64,000 nucleotides of DNA from Pedobacter boryungensis. Lineage in GTDB: Bacteria; Bacteroidota; Bacteroidia; Sphingobacteriales; Sphingobacteriaceae. The notes beneath the pieces were generated by a model. The model saw only the letters and a program-made list of their open reading frames with translations, was not told the origin of the DNA and did no database searches. The translations under genes and the position numbers were made by a program. The stretch lies in contig NZ_JABMKV010000005.1 in NCBI RefSeq assembly GCF_013204825.1, positions 62,001-126,000 of the forward strand, given 5' to 3'. Shown here piece after piece: positions 18,515-27,464 of the stretch; within the stretch, counting starts at the first letter, position 1; each line of letters begins with the position of its first letter.

Positions 18515-21145
18515 ATGAAGATCATTAAAAGTGCCTATTTGTTTTTTGCCTCAACTTTAGTTTGTCTATTTTTTGCTTTTCCCGCATCAGCACAACAAAA
18601 ATATGAACTCAATTCAGACTGGTTTTGTGCAAATATAAATGAAGTAAAGGTGGGTGGAGCAGAGCTATCTAAACCTGATTTCCCGGTAAACCAATGGATG
18701 AAAGCTACGGTGCCAGGTACAATACTAACCACCTTGTTAGATAATAAAAAAGTGCCAGATCCATTTTATGGAATGAATAATGAGCTGATCAAAGATATCT
18801 ATCATACAGGAAATGCTTATTACACCTATTGGTTTGTAAAATCATTTAACCAAGTGGCTAAAGGCGATGAACAAATTTGGCTTCAGTTTAGAGGAGTAAA
18901 TTATAAAACAGAAATTTATTTAAATGGTAAAAAGGTAAATGCCCAAGTACACGAAGGCATGCATTTACGCCAACAATATAACATTACCTCATTATTAGCT
19001 GCCAATGGAAACAATCGCTTAGCTGTTTTGGTGTATCCACCAGATTTTCCTGGCAATCCAAACGGTGGACAAGGTGGTGATGGAACCATTGCCAAAGGAT
19101 TAACTACTCAATATACAGCGGGTTGGGATTGGATACAACCAATTAGAGATCGTAATACGGGCATATGGGATAAGGTTACTATAGAAAAAACAAAAGTAGT
19201 AAACTTGCAAAACCCTCATATTGTAACGCTAGTTCCTGGCAAGCGTTCTGTAGATGGTTTGCAACAACCCGCAATAATTAAAGCATCCGCTGAGTTGATA
19301 AATACAAGTTTCAAACCTGTTACTGGTACTTTATTAATGACAATGGCTGGCAAAACAAGTCAAATCAAAGTGGTATTGCCTGCAAATAAAAATACAGAAA
19401 TACAATTGCCTCAACTTCTTTTGCAGAATCCGAAATTATGGTGGCCAAATGGTTATGGTGAACAAAATCTATATCCAGTTAAATTACAATTTATAACTTC
19501 TACTGTTTCTGATGAGGAAAATTTAAATGTAGGTGTAAGACAAATTGAAACGACTTTCAATACCCATACACAAAGTATGGAAACTACTATTAACGGGCAG
19601 AAAATCTTTATCAAAGGTGGTAATTGGATTATTTCTGATGCCATGTTAAGGTTTTCACCCGAAAGATATGATGCAGAAATCCGTTTCCATAGAGATATGA
19701 ACCTGAACCTGATTAGAATTTGGGGAGGAGCAATAACTGAGCGACCTGAATTTTATGAAGCTTGCGATAAATATGGCTTATTGGTTTTTCAGGATTTTTG
19801 GTTTAGTGGCGATGCCAATGGCAGATGGTACGATCCACTTAAAAAAGAAGATCAATGGATAAGAAGAAAATATCCAGACAATCATCAATTGGTTTTAACA
19901 GCTGCGGCAGATCAGATAAAAATGATTAGAAACCACGCCTCATTGGCGTTTTGGTGTGGAGGAAATGAAATTACGCCACCTGATGATATTCTTCTTCCAT
20001 TAAGAGATGAGATTTTGCCAAAGCTTGATGGTACTCGCACTTTTATCGATTTTTCTAATAGCGATGCCATGTCTGTAAATACATTTGGTGGGAATGGGGA
20101 TGGACCCTATGGTATCCAAAATCCACGAACATTTTGGACAAACAGAACTTTTCCTTTTAACTCTGAAATTGGCTCAGTGGGTGTTGGAGACTATGAATCT
20201 TTAAAAAGATTTATCCCAGCAGCGAATCTTATTGCACCACAATACCAAGGCAAAGTAGATTCTGTTTGGCAATACCATAAGTATATTGGCTACGATCAAT
20301 ACATCAAACCTTATGGAGATGTTAAAAATGTACAGGACTTTGCGCAAAAAGCACAACTAGTTAATTACAATCAATACAGAGCATTAATGGAAGGCTTTTC
20401 TGCACACATGTGGGATTGGTATACAGGATCAATTATATGGAAAACGCAAAATCCATGGACAGCATTACGTGGACAGATGTACGATTATTATTTAGATGTT
20501 AATGCTGCATTATATGGACTAAAATCTGGTAGTGAACCTCTGCATATTATGCTAAATCCTGCAGATAGTATGATTACTGTTGTGAATAATCATTTTGTAT
20601 CTAAACGTAATTTGATGGTAAAAGCTGTTGCCTATGATATGGCAGGTAAAGCCCACTTCCTCGACCAAATCTTTTATGAAATTAATCCAACTACAGTTAA
20701 AAAATGTTTTTCTATAAAAGGCGCTATTGAGAAGCTGAAACAAAAAGATGGTCTATTTATTCAGCTCTCTTTATTGGATGAAAAAGAACAAGTATTAAGC
20801 GAAAATTTCTATTGGCTTGAGGACGAAGATGGCACCTATAGAGGCCTACAAAGAATGGATAAAACAACACTTTCAATCCAACCAAAAGTAATAAGCAAAA
20901 ACAAACTAGAAGTTAAATTAACTGCTCCCTCCAATCAACCTGTTGCATTTTTTACCAGAATAGCTTTAATAGATAGGCAAACAAATAAAAGAATACTACC
21001 AACTTTTTATTCAGATAATTACGTAAGTATTATGCCTGGAACCTCAAAAATACTAAGTATAGATTGTAACAATGTTGATTTAAATAATTGTGAAATAGAA
21101 GTTTATGGATGGAATGTAGATAGAGTAAGTAAGGCTATATTCTGA
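18515..21145 (+). CDS. GH2 beta-mannosidase / mannosylglycoprotein endo-beta-mannosidase-like enzyme
   Basis: 876-residue exported GH2 enzyme (signal ends FPASAQQ). An N-terminal jelly-roll sugar-binding domain (YYTYWFVKSF, VNYKTEIYLNGKKV) leads through Ig-like domains to the TIM barrel. There, GGNE supplies the acid/base (Glu485) and FNSEIGSVG the nucleophile (Glu551). The sequence resembles the GH2 branch that includes beta-mannosidases, exo-beta-glucosaminidases and the endo-beta-mannosidase that cuts Man-beta-1,4-GlcNAc in N-glycan cores. Next to GH92 and GH125 the N-glycan core activity is attractive, but this is inference. It starts 20 bases after GH92, and a terminator-like hairpin follows. 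Confidence 0.85.
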   Translation: MKIIKSAYLFFASTLVCLFFAFPASAQQKYELNSDWFCANINEVKVGGAELSKPDFPVNQWMKATVPGTILTTLLDNKKVPDPFYGMNNELIKDIYHTGNAYYTYWFVKSFNQVAKGDEQIWLQFRGVNYKTEIYLNGKKVNAQVHEGMHLRQQYNITSLLAANGNNRLAVLVYPPDFPGNPNGGQGGDGTIAKGLTTQYTAGWDWIQPIRDRNTGIWDKVTIEKTKVVNLQNPHIVTLVPGKRSVDGLQQPAIIKASAELINTSFKPVTGTLLMTMAGKTSQIKVVLPANKNTEIQLPQLLLQNPKLWWPNGYGEQNLYPVKLQFITSTVSDEENLNVGVRQIETTFNTHTQSMETTINGQKIFIKGGNWIISDAMLRFSPERYDAEIRFHRDMNLNLIRIWGGAITERPEFYEACDKYGLLVFQDFWFSGDANGRWYDPLKKEDQWIRRKYPDNHQLVLTAAADQIKMIRNHASLAFWCGGNEITPPDDILLPLRDEILPKLDGTRTFIDFSNSDAMSVNTFGGNGDGPYGIQNPRTFWTNRTFPFNSEIGSVGVGDYESLKRFIPAANLIAPQYQGKVDSVWQYHKYIGYDQYIKPYGDVKNVQDFAQKAQLVNYNQYRALMEGFSAHMWDWYTGSIIWKTQNPWTALRGQMYDYYLDVNAALYGLKSGSEPLHIMLNPADSMITVVNNHFVSKRNLMVKAVAYDMAGKAHFLDQIFYEINPTTVKKCFSIKGAIEKLKQKDGLFIQLSLLDEKEQVLSENFYWLEDEDGTYRGLQRMDKTTLSIQPKVISKNKLEVKLTAPSNQPVAFFTRIALIDRQTNKRILPTFYSDNYVSIMPGTSKILSIDCNNVDLNNCEIEVYGWNVDRVSKAIF

Positions 21146-21158
21146 TATTGGTTCGAAG

Positions 21159-21182
21159 AAACAAATGAAAAATTTGTTTTTC
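21159..21182 (+). terminator. Terminator after the GH2 gene
   Basis: AAACAAAT (21159-21166) pairs with ATTTGTTT (21172-21179) across a 5-base loop, followed by TT. It suggests that the susC-susD-GH92-GH2 transcript ends here and that the ROK kinase starts a second unit. Confidence 0.5.
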
Positions 21183-21331
21183 ATATTCCTGTAAATCAAT
21201 ATGTTAATGATAAAAAGCGTAGATAGGTAAATAAGTAAATAAGAAGTCCTAAAGTTTAGAAGTTCGGTTAACAAAGTAGCCTATCATTTAATGGCTTAAA
21301 GTAAGAGGAAACCTGTTTTGTTAATAATTGA

Positions 21332-21339
21332 TACTTTTG
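21332..21339 (+). promoter_or_regulatory. Candidate -7 promoter element before the ROK kinase gene
   Basis: TACTTTTG matches TAnnTTTG exactly and lies 33 bases before the ATG. It is consistent with a second transcription unit after the hairpin at 21159. No convincing -33 box or LacI operator is seen nearby. Confidence 0.4.
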
Positions 21340-21372
21340 GCTGAAGGATAATTGATATAGAATAGAGATAAC

Positions 21373-22248
21373 ATGAACAAACCTGTTGTATTAGGGGTAG
21401 ATATTGGCGGTTCGCACATTACAGCCGCATTGGTGAATTTAGAAAATGGAACTTTAATTAAAGGCTCTATTAAACGTAACGCAGTAGATTCAAAAACAGG
21501 TAAAGAAGAAATTTTAAATGATTGGTGCAAAGTAATCAATAAAGCATTTGAAGGTTCAACCCATATTGATCGGCAAATCGGCATTGCAATGCCAGGCCCA
21601 TTTGATTATGAAAACGGCATTTCCTTAATTAAAGATCAAGATAAATTTAAGTCGTTATATCTAGTAAATATCAAAGAAGAGTTAGCTAAGCGTTTGCAAA
21701 TTGAGCCAACTAATGTCAAATTTATAAATGATGCGGCTGCTTTTATGCAAGGAGAAGTTTTTAATGGCGCCGCTAAAGGATATAAAAATGCACTTGGCTT
21801 AACTTTAGGAACAGGATTAGGATCAGCGGTTTCTATAAATGGCATTGCTAAAGATGCAGCCTTATGGGATTCTAAGTTTTTAGGTGGCATAGCCGAAGAT
21901 TATTTATCAACCCGATGGTTTGTAAACAAATACTTCAGCTTAACAGGGAAGAAATTAGCTGGCGTTAAAGAACTAGCCGCTATTGCAACTACCGATCCCT
22001 ATGCTAAACAAGTATTTAATGAATTTGGCCGTGCACTTGGTCATTTTTTAGCAGATATCATCAAAGAAAAAAATGCAGAAGTTGTGGTGCTAGGTGGTAA
22101 TATTTCTCAAGCCTTTAATTTATTTGCACCTCATTTAATAAGTAATTTAAAAGCTTTTCACTTAGATACAGAAATTAAACTAACAGGCTTAAATGAACAT
22201 GCAGCTTTAATAGGTGCAGCTAGCTGTTGGGATTTAGTATCTAAATAG
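21373..22248 (+). CDS. ROK family sugar kinase
   Basis: 291-residue cytoplasmic protein of the ROK family, probably phosphorylating the mannose (or another hexose) released by the locus. The N-terminal phosphate-binding loop is VLGVDIGGSHITAALV, the catalytic region is VKFINDAAAFMQGE, and the second phosphate loop is GLTLGTGLGSAV. The usual ROK zinc motif CxCGxxGC is absent: the only cysteines are in NDWCKV and ASCWDL. It has no DNA-binding domain, so it is a kinase-type ROK. It precedes the GH125 gene by 35 bases. Substrate is inferred from context only. Confidence 0.85.
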   Translation: MNKPVVLGVDIGGSHITAALVNLENGTLIKGSIKRNAVDSKTGKEEILNDWCKVINKAFEGSTHIDRQIGIAMPGPFDYENGISLIKDQDKFKSLYLVNIKEELAKRLQIEPTNVKFINDAAAFMQGEVFNGAAKGYKNALGLTLGTGLGSAVSINGIAKDAALWDSKFLGGIAEDYLSTRWFVNKYFSLTGKKLAGVKELAAIATTDPYAKQVFNEFGRALGHFLADIIKEKNAEVVVLGGNISQAFNLFAPHLISNLKAFHLDTEIKLTGLNEHAALIGAASCWDLVSK

Positions 22249-22283
22249 TTAACATCACATCAATCTATCTAAAAATCTAAACC

Positions 22284-23702
22284 ATGAAAAGAAGAAGATT
22301 TATACAAAATACAGGCTTATTAGGTGCGGGTGTACTTGCATCTAAATTCTCATTTGCAGTTGCTCCCGAAGATTTTCCAGTGGTAAGAGTTGCAGCATCA
22401 AAACGTCATTTTACAAGTGTTGCAGTTGATAAAGCCATCAAAACATTCCAAGGGAATGTAGCTGATAAAGAATTGGGTTGGTTGTTCGAAAACTGTTTTC
22501 CAAACACATTAGATACAACGGTTACGCATACGATAAAAAACGGTAAACCCGATACGTATGTAATTACTGGAGATATAGATGCCATGTGGATGCGGGATAG
22601 TTCAGCGCAAGTTTGGCCGTATTTACAATTTGTGAATGAAGAGCAAAAAATAAAAGATCTTATCGCAGGTGTAATCAATCGACAAACGCAGTATATTTTA
22701 AAAGATCCGTATGCTAATGCATTTTATAACGATGAAAATAAAGTAGGTGAGTGGAAAAGTGATAAAACCGCAATGAAACCTGGTGTACATGAACGTAAAT
22801 GGGAAATTGATTCATTATGTTATCCAATTCGCTTAGCCTATAATTATTGGAAAAAGACGGGAGATAAAGCTCCCTTTGATGCAGACTGGAAAAGAGCCAT
22901 CGAGACTACTTTGAAAACGTTTATAGAACAGCAACGTAAAGAAAACAAAGGACCATATCGTTTCCAACGCGAAAGCTTATATCCAACAGATACACTTTCT
23001 ATGAGCGGATATGGATTTCCTGTAAAACCAGTTGGACTAATTTGTTCTTCTTTCCGTCCAAGTGATGATGCAACAGTTTATCCATTTTTAATTCCATCTA
23101 ATTTTTTTGCAGTAAGTAGTTTAAAACACGCTGCAGAAATGGTTACTGCGTTACATCATGATAAAGTACTGGCAGATAAATTATCCGCTTTAGCAAATGA
23201 GGTTGATGCAGCCCTAAAGAAGTATGCAGTTAAAGATCATCCCGAGTTCGGAAAAATGTTTGCTTTTGAAGTTGATGGCTTTGGAAGTGCCTATTTAATG
23301 GATGATAGTAATGTGCCAAGTTTACTATCGATGCCATATTTAGGCGCTATTAATGTGGAAGATCCAATTTATAAAAACACAAGAAAATTCATTTTATCAA
23401 GCAACAATCCCTACTATTTTAAAGGTACAGCAGCAGAAGGAGTTGGCGGCCCGCATATTGGACCAGATATGATTTGGCCAATGGCAATTACAATGCGAGG
23501 CTTAACTTCTGTTAGCGATGCTGAAATTAAAAACTGTATCGCAATGCTGAAACGTACGCATGCGGGTAAGGGTTTTATGCATGAAAGCTTCCACAAAGAT
23601 GACCCTAAAAACTTTACGCGTAGTTGGTTTGCTTGGGCAAATACGCTATTTGGCGAGTTTTTATGGAAAGTATACAACGAAAAACCTCATTTATTGAAAT
23701 AG
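22284..23702 (+). CDS. GH125 exo-alpha-1,6-mannosidase
   Basis: 472-residue inverting exo-alpha-1,6-mannosidase. The family signature TGDIDAMWMRDSSAQVWPYL spans residues 96-114, with the conserved Asp and Arg that contact the -1 mannose. RESLYPTDTLSMSGYGFPV, CSSFRPSDDATVYPFLIPSN and GPHIGPDMIWPMAI are further conserved blocks. The N-terminus (MKRRRFIQNTGLLGAGVLAS) looks like a twin-arginine signal, which suggests export of a folded enzyme to the periplasm. GH125 typically trims the alpha-1,6 backbone of mannan or N-glycan after GH92 removes side chains. Confidence 0.94.
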   Translation: MKRRRFIQNTGLLGAGVLASKFSFAVAPEDFPVVRVAASKRHFTSVAVDKAIKTFQGNVADKELGWLFENCFPNTLDTTVTHTIKNGKPDTYVITGDIDAMWMRDSSAQVWPYLQFVNEEQKIKDLIAGVINRQTQYILKDPYANAFYNDENKVGEWKSDKTAMKPGVHERKWEIDSLCYPIRLAYNYWKKTGDKAPFDADWKRAIETTLKTFIEQQRKENKGPYRFQRESLYPTDTLSMSGYGFPVKPVGLICSSFRPSDDATVYPFLIPSNFFAVSSLKHAAEMVTALHHDKVLADKLSALANEVDAALKKYAVKDHPEFGKMFAFEVDGFGSAYLMDDSNVPSLLSMPYLGAINVEDPIYKNTRKFILSSNNPYYFKGTAAEGVGGPHIGPDMIWPMAITMRGLTSVSDAEIKNCIAMLKRTHAGKGFMHESFHKDDPKNFTRSWFAWANTLFGEFLWKVYNEKPHLLK

Positions 23703-23728
23703 AAAATCTAATTACTAACCATTATATA

Positions 23729-24394
23729 ATGAATAAATTCCTTTCACTCATCATACTTGTTTTTACAATTAGCTTTGCGCAGGCTCAACAAACTGAAACT
23801 TTTAAAGAAAAGGGTTACACCTTAATTTTTAAAAGTAATTATGCAAATCTAGATCCCGCGTTAAAGAAAAGAATGGTAGAAACTTTCTTCCAAGTGTACC
23901 CAAAATTGGCTAATGATTTTAATAAAAACGCCCATAAAGAAGTAATATTTCATATTGATACTGCTTATAAAGGTGTTGCTGCAACTGGTGGAGGTAGAAT
24001 TGTTTATAATCCAGAGTGGTTTGTAAAACATCCGGGTGATATTGATGTAGTAACTCATGAAGTGATGCATATTGTGCAAAATTACGGTGATAATGATGGT
24101 CCGGGTTGGTTAACAGAAGGAATTGCAGATTACGTTCGTTTTAAATATGGAGTAGATAATACAGGTGCAAAATGGTCTTTAACACCTTTTAAACCAGAAC
24201 ATAGTTATAAAAATGCATATAGAATTACTGCCAGATTTTTAAATTGGTTAGAAGTAAATGGAAATAAAGGAATTGTTGTTAAACTTGATTCCGCAATGCG
24301 AAGCAATACGTATAAAGATACAATTTGGAAAGATTTAACAGGCAAAAGTCTAGACGAACTTTGGACTACCTATGCCGCAAATCCTGGTTCTTAA
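23729..24394 (+). CDS. Basic secretory protein family putative metallopeptidase
   Basis: 221-residue exported protein (signal MNKFLSLIILVFTISFAQAQ). I chose the ATG at 23729, because the upstream codon at 23624 lies inside GH125. The zinc-site motif HEVMHIVQNYG is followed by GPGWLTEGIADYVRFKYG, matching the basic secretory protein family first known from plants and related to gluzincin-like peptidases. Catalysis is likely but unproven for much of the family. Placement between GH125 and GH92 suggests that it may work on glycoprotein backbones or glycan-bound peptides; that is inference. Confidence 0.8.
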   Translation: MNKFLSLIILVFTISFAQAQQTETFKEKGYTLIFKSNYANLDPALKKRMVETFFQVYPKLANDFNKNAHKEVIFHIDTAYKGVAATGGGRIVYNPEWFVKHPGDIDVVTHEVMHIVQNYGDNDGPGWLTEGIADYVRFKYGVDNTGAKWSLTPFKPEHSYKNAYRITARFLNWLEVNGNKGIVVKLDSAMRSNTYKDTIWKDLTGKSLDELWTTYAANPGS

Positions 24395-24456
24395 ATCTTT
24401 TTAAGGAACCAAAGAATTAAAATACGATTGAACCACCATCTTTTAGAGAATAAATA

Positions 24457-26751
24457 ATGATTAAAAAACTATTAACTACCGCTTTAATTTTTACCGCTTT
24501 AGGTTTATCAGCACAAACAGTTGGCAAAATTACCGATCCTGTAGAATGGATAAATCCTTTAATGGGAACCCAATCTAAACCAGATCTTTCAAATGGCAAC
24601 ACTTATCCAGCTATTGCTGTGCCATGGGGAATGAATTTTTGGACACCACAAACTGGTAAAATGGGGAATGGTTGGGCGTATCAATATGATCAAGATAAAA
24701 TTCGTGGTTTTAAACAAACCCACCAGCCTTCACCATGGATGAATGATTATGGTCAGTTTGCAATTATGCCAGTTACCGGAAGTTTAAAATTTACGGAAGA
24801 TGATAGAGCAAGTTGGTTTACGCATAAAGCAGAAGTTGCAAAACCTTATTATTACAGCGTTTATCTAGCAGATGCCAATGTAACCACAGAGATTACACCG
24901 ACAGAAAGAGCAGCACAATTCCGTTTTACCTTTCCAAAAACAGATAGTGCTTTTGTAGTTGTAGATGCATTGAATAAAGGCTCATATATTAAAATCATTC
25001 CTCAAGAGCGCAAAATCATTGGGTATACTACCAAATATGCCCGCGGCCCACTACCGAGTAACTTTAAAAATTATTTTGTTATTTATTTTGATAAAGCATT
25101 TACAATTGCTAAAACATGGTCTGGGAATAAGTTAAATACAACAGATTTAGAATTACAAAGCGACCATACGGGTGCTGTAATTGGCTTTAAAACTGCCAAA
25201 GGCGAAAAAGTAAATGCAAGAGTTGCTTCCTCTTTTATCAGCTTTGAGCAAGCTGAGATTAGTTTAAAAAGAGAATTAGCCAATGATAGTTTCGATGTTA
25301 CTAAAGCAAAAGCAAAATCGATTTGGAATAAAACATTGAGCAGAATTGCCGTAGAAGGTGGAACCGTTGACCAAACACGTACTTTTTATTCATCATTTTA
25401 TAGAACACTTTTCTTCCCTAACAAGCTATACGAAATTGATGCGAACAACAAAATTGTACATTGGAGTCCGTATAATGGTAAAATAATGCCGGGCTATATG
25501 TTCGCTGGTACAGGTTTTTGGGATACATTCAGAGCTTTATATCCATTCTTAAATTTGGTTTATCCTTCTATAAATAAAGAAATGCAACAAGGGTTAATTA
25601 ACGATTATAAAGAGGGTGGATGGTTGCCAGAATGGAGTAGCCCAGGTTATGCAAATATTATGATTGGGAATAATTCTGCTTCTGTAGTGGCCGATGCTTA
25701 CATTAAAGGCATGCGTGGGTATGATATTGAAACCTTATGGGAAGCGTTAAAACATGGTGCTAATAATGAAGGACCAATAGAAGCGGTTGGTCGTTCGGGT
25801 GTGAAGTATTACAATGAATTAGGCTATGTGCCTTTTGATGTAAAGGTAGATGAAAATGCTGCTAAGACTTTAGAATATGCCTATGATGATTTTGCAATTT
25901 ATCAGTTAGGTAAGGCCTTGGGTAAACCCGCTAGTGAAATTGATATTTACGCAAAACGAAGCATGAATTATAAGAATTTATTTGATCCTGCTTCTGGTTT
26001 AATGCGTGGTAAGAATGCCGATGGTACCTTCCAATCGCCGTTTAGTCCGTTTAAATGGGGTGGAGCATTTACTGAAGGTAATAGCTGGCATTATACCTGG
26101 TCAGTTTTTCAAGATGTAGCTGGTTTAGCAAAACTGATGGGTGGAAATTCAAAGTTTGTAGAGAAACTTGATTCTGTATTTTCTATGCCTCCAGTATTTG
26201 ATGAAAGTGCTTACGGAGGTGTAATTCACGAAATTCGTGAAATGCAAATTGCCAATATGGGTCAATATGCACATGGTAATCAACCTATACAACATATGAT
26301 TTACTTGTACAATTATGGTGGTGCACCTTGGAAAGCTCAATATTGGGTACGTGAAGCCATGAATAGATTGTATAAAGCTACACCAGATGGCTATTGTGGT
26401 GATGAAGATAATGGTCAAACTTCTGCTTGGTATGTTTTTTCAGCAATGGGATTTTATCCAGTTACACCAGCAGTAGATCAATATGTAATTGGAGCACCAT
26501 TATTTAAAAAGGTTACCTTAAACCTAGAAAATGGTAAAAAGGTAGTCATCAATGCACCAGCCAATAGTGACGGTAACAGGTATATTCAAACATTGAAAGT
26601 AAATGGTGCTAATCATAATCAAAATTGGTTAAGCCATTCAGCTTTACAAAAAGGAGCAGTTTTAGATTTTAATATGTCTTCAAGTCCTAATAAAACTAGA
26701 GGAACAACTGAAAGTGCTTTCCCTTACTCGTTTTCTACAGCGAAGAAATAA
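24457..26751 (+). CDS. GH92 family enzyme with Gln at the presumed acid position
   Basis: 764-residue exported GH92 protein (signal ends LGLSAQ). Family blocks are clear: VEWINPLMGTQSKPDLSNGN, GFKQTHQPSPWMNDYGQF, FAGTGFWDTFRALYPFL, and GDEDNGQTSAWYVFSAMGFY. The segment that reads GNEPGHH in the other GH92 reads GNQPIQH here, with Gln609 in place of the presumed general-acid Glu. As I recall, one characterised GH92 enzyme with Glu replaced by Gln hydrolyses mannose-1-phospho-6-mannose, where a good leaving group needs no acid. The last gene of the locus; a long hairpin follows. Confidence 0.9.
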   Translation: MIKKLLTTALIFTALGLSAQTVGKITDPVEWINPLMGTQSKPDLSNGNTYPAIAVPWGMNFWTPQTGKMGNGWAYQYDQDKIRGFKQTHQPSPWMNDYGQFAIMPVTGSLKFTEDDRASWFTHKAEVAKPYYYSVYLADANVTTEITPTERAAQFRFTFPKTDSAFVVVDALNKGSYIKIIPQERKIIGYTTKYARGPLPSNFKNYFVIYFDKAFTIAKTWSGNKLNTTDLELQSDHTGAVIGFKTAKGEKVNARVASSFISFEQAEISLKRELANDSFDVTKAKAKSIWNKTLSRIAVEGGTVDQTRTFYSSFYRTLFFPNKLYEIDANNKIVHWSPYNGKIMPGYMFAGTGFWDTFRALYPFLNLVYPSINKEMQQGLINDYKEGGWLPEWSSPGYANIMIGNNSASVVADAYIKGMRGYDIETLWEALKHGANNEGPIEAVGRSGVKYYNELGYVPFDVKVDENAAKTLEYAYDDFAIYQLGKALGKPASEIDIYAKRSMNYKNLFDPASGLMRGKNADGTFQSPFSPFKWGGAFTEGNSWHYTWSVFQDVAGLAKLMGGNSKFVEKLDSVFSMPPVFDESAYGGVIHEIREMQIANMGQYAHGNQPIQHMIYLYNYGGAPWKAQYWVREAMNRLYKATPDGYCGDEDNGQTSAWYVFSAMGFYPVTPAVDQYVIGAPLFKKVTLNLENGKKVVINAPANSDGNRYIQTLKVNGANHNQNWLSHSALQKGAVLDFNMSSSPNKTRGTTESAFPYSFSTAKK

Positions 26752-26754
26752 ACT

Positions 26755-26810
26755 TTAGCCGCAGATTTGTTGATTACACAGATTCATCTAATCTGCTAAT
26801 CTGCGGCTAA
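26755..26810. terminator. Long hairpin between convergent genes
   Basis: A 13-bp stem, TTAGCCGCAGATT (26755-26767) with AATCTGCGGCTAA (26798-26810), encloses a second small hairpin, CAGATT/AATCTG (26779-26784 with 26790-26795). It separates the GH92 gene from the convergent response regulator and could end both transcripts. Confidence 0.6.
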
Positions 26811-26819
26811 TAATTTGAC

Positions 26820-27464
26820 TTATGAACTAATCAAATTCGTTTTGAGTGCAAATTCATACAGCGCCACGGTAGAATCTGATAGCTCTAACTTACGCATGAT
26901 GTTTTTTCGATGAGTATGCACAGTAAACTCCGAAAGATATAAGCGTTCGGCAATGTCCTTAGTACGGAGATTTTGACAAACCAAACGAATAATTTCCACC
27001 TCTCTTTTGGTTAATTTATACTTTTTTAAGAAATCATCGAAATAAGAAAACTGTGTATCAGGCATTTCTTTCTCCTCAAAACTTGGAAAGAACTCTTTTC
27101 CAGCTAATACTTCTAAAATAATAGTGGCTAAGTTTTGCAAGTCATCAGATTTTACCATGTAAGCACTCGCACCTCTGTGTTTGCAATCCTTTACCAATTC
27201 AAACGAGTGGTAATTTGTGAGGACGATAATTTTCGCTTTAATTTTTTTGTCCTTTAATTCGTTTAAAGCTTTAAGGCCATCAAGGCCAGGCATATTTAAA
27301 TCTAAAAGAATAAGGTCTGCCTCGGTTAACAACGACGAGTTTAAAAGCTCAAGTCCATTATTTACCATTGCTATAATTTCGAAGCGTTCATCGTTACTAA
27401 AATGAGCCTTTATTCCTTGTAAAACTACAGGATGATCATCTGCCAATATCAATTGAATTTTCAT
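26820..27464 (-). CDS. NarL/LuxR-type response regulator
   Basis: 214-residue cytoplasmic regulator. The receiver domain has the acidic pair ADD near residue 8, phospho-acceptor Asp55 (LILLDLNMPG) and the switch region KIIVLTNYHS. A LuxR-type helix-turn-helix follows (KLTKREVEIIRLVCQNLRTK, then LYLSEFTVHTHRKNIMRKL). Its start overlaps the stop of the kinase gene as ATGA, so the two are translationally coupled and form a two-component system. Targets are unknown. It lies beside the mannan locus, but that locus already has its own LacI regulator. Confidence 0.93.
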   Translation of the reverse strand: MKIQLILADDHPVVLQGIKAHFSNDERFEIIAMVNNGLELLNSSLLTEADLILLDLNMPGLDGLKALNELKDKKIKAKIIVLTNYHSFELVKDCKHRGASAYMVKSDDLQNLATIILEVLAGKEFFPSFEEKEMPDTQFSYFDDFLKKYKLTKREVEIIRLVCQNLRTKDIAERLYLSEFTVHTHRKNIMRKLELSDSTVALYEFALKTNLISS

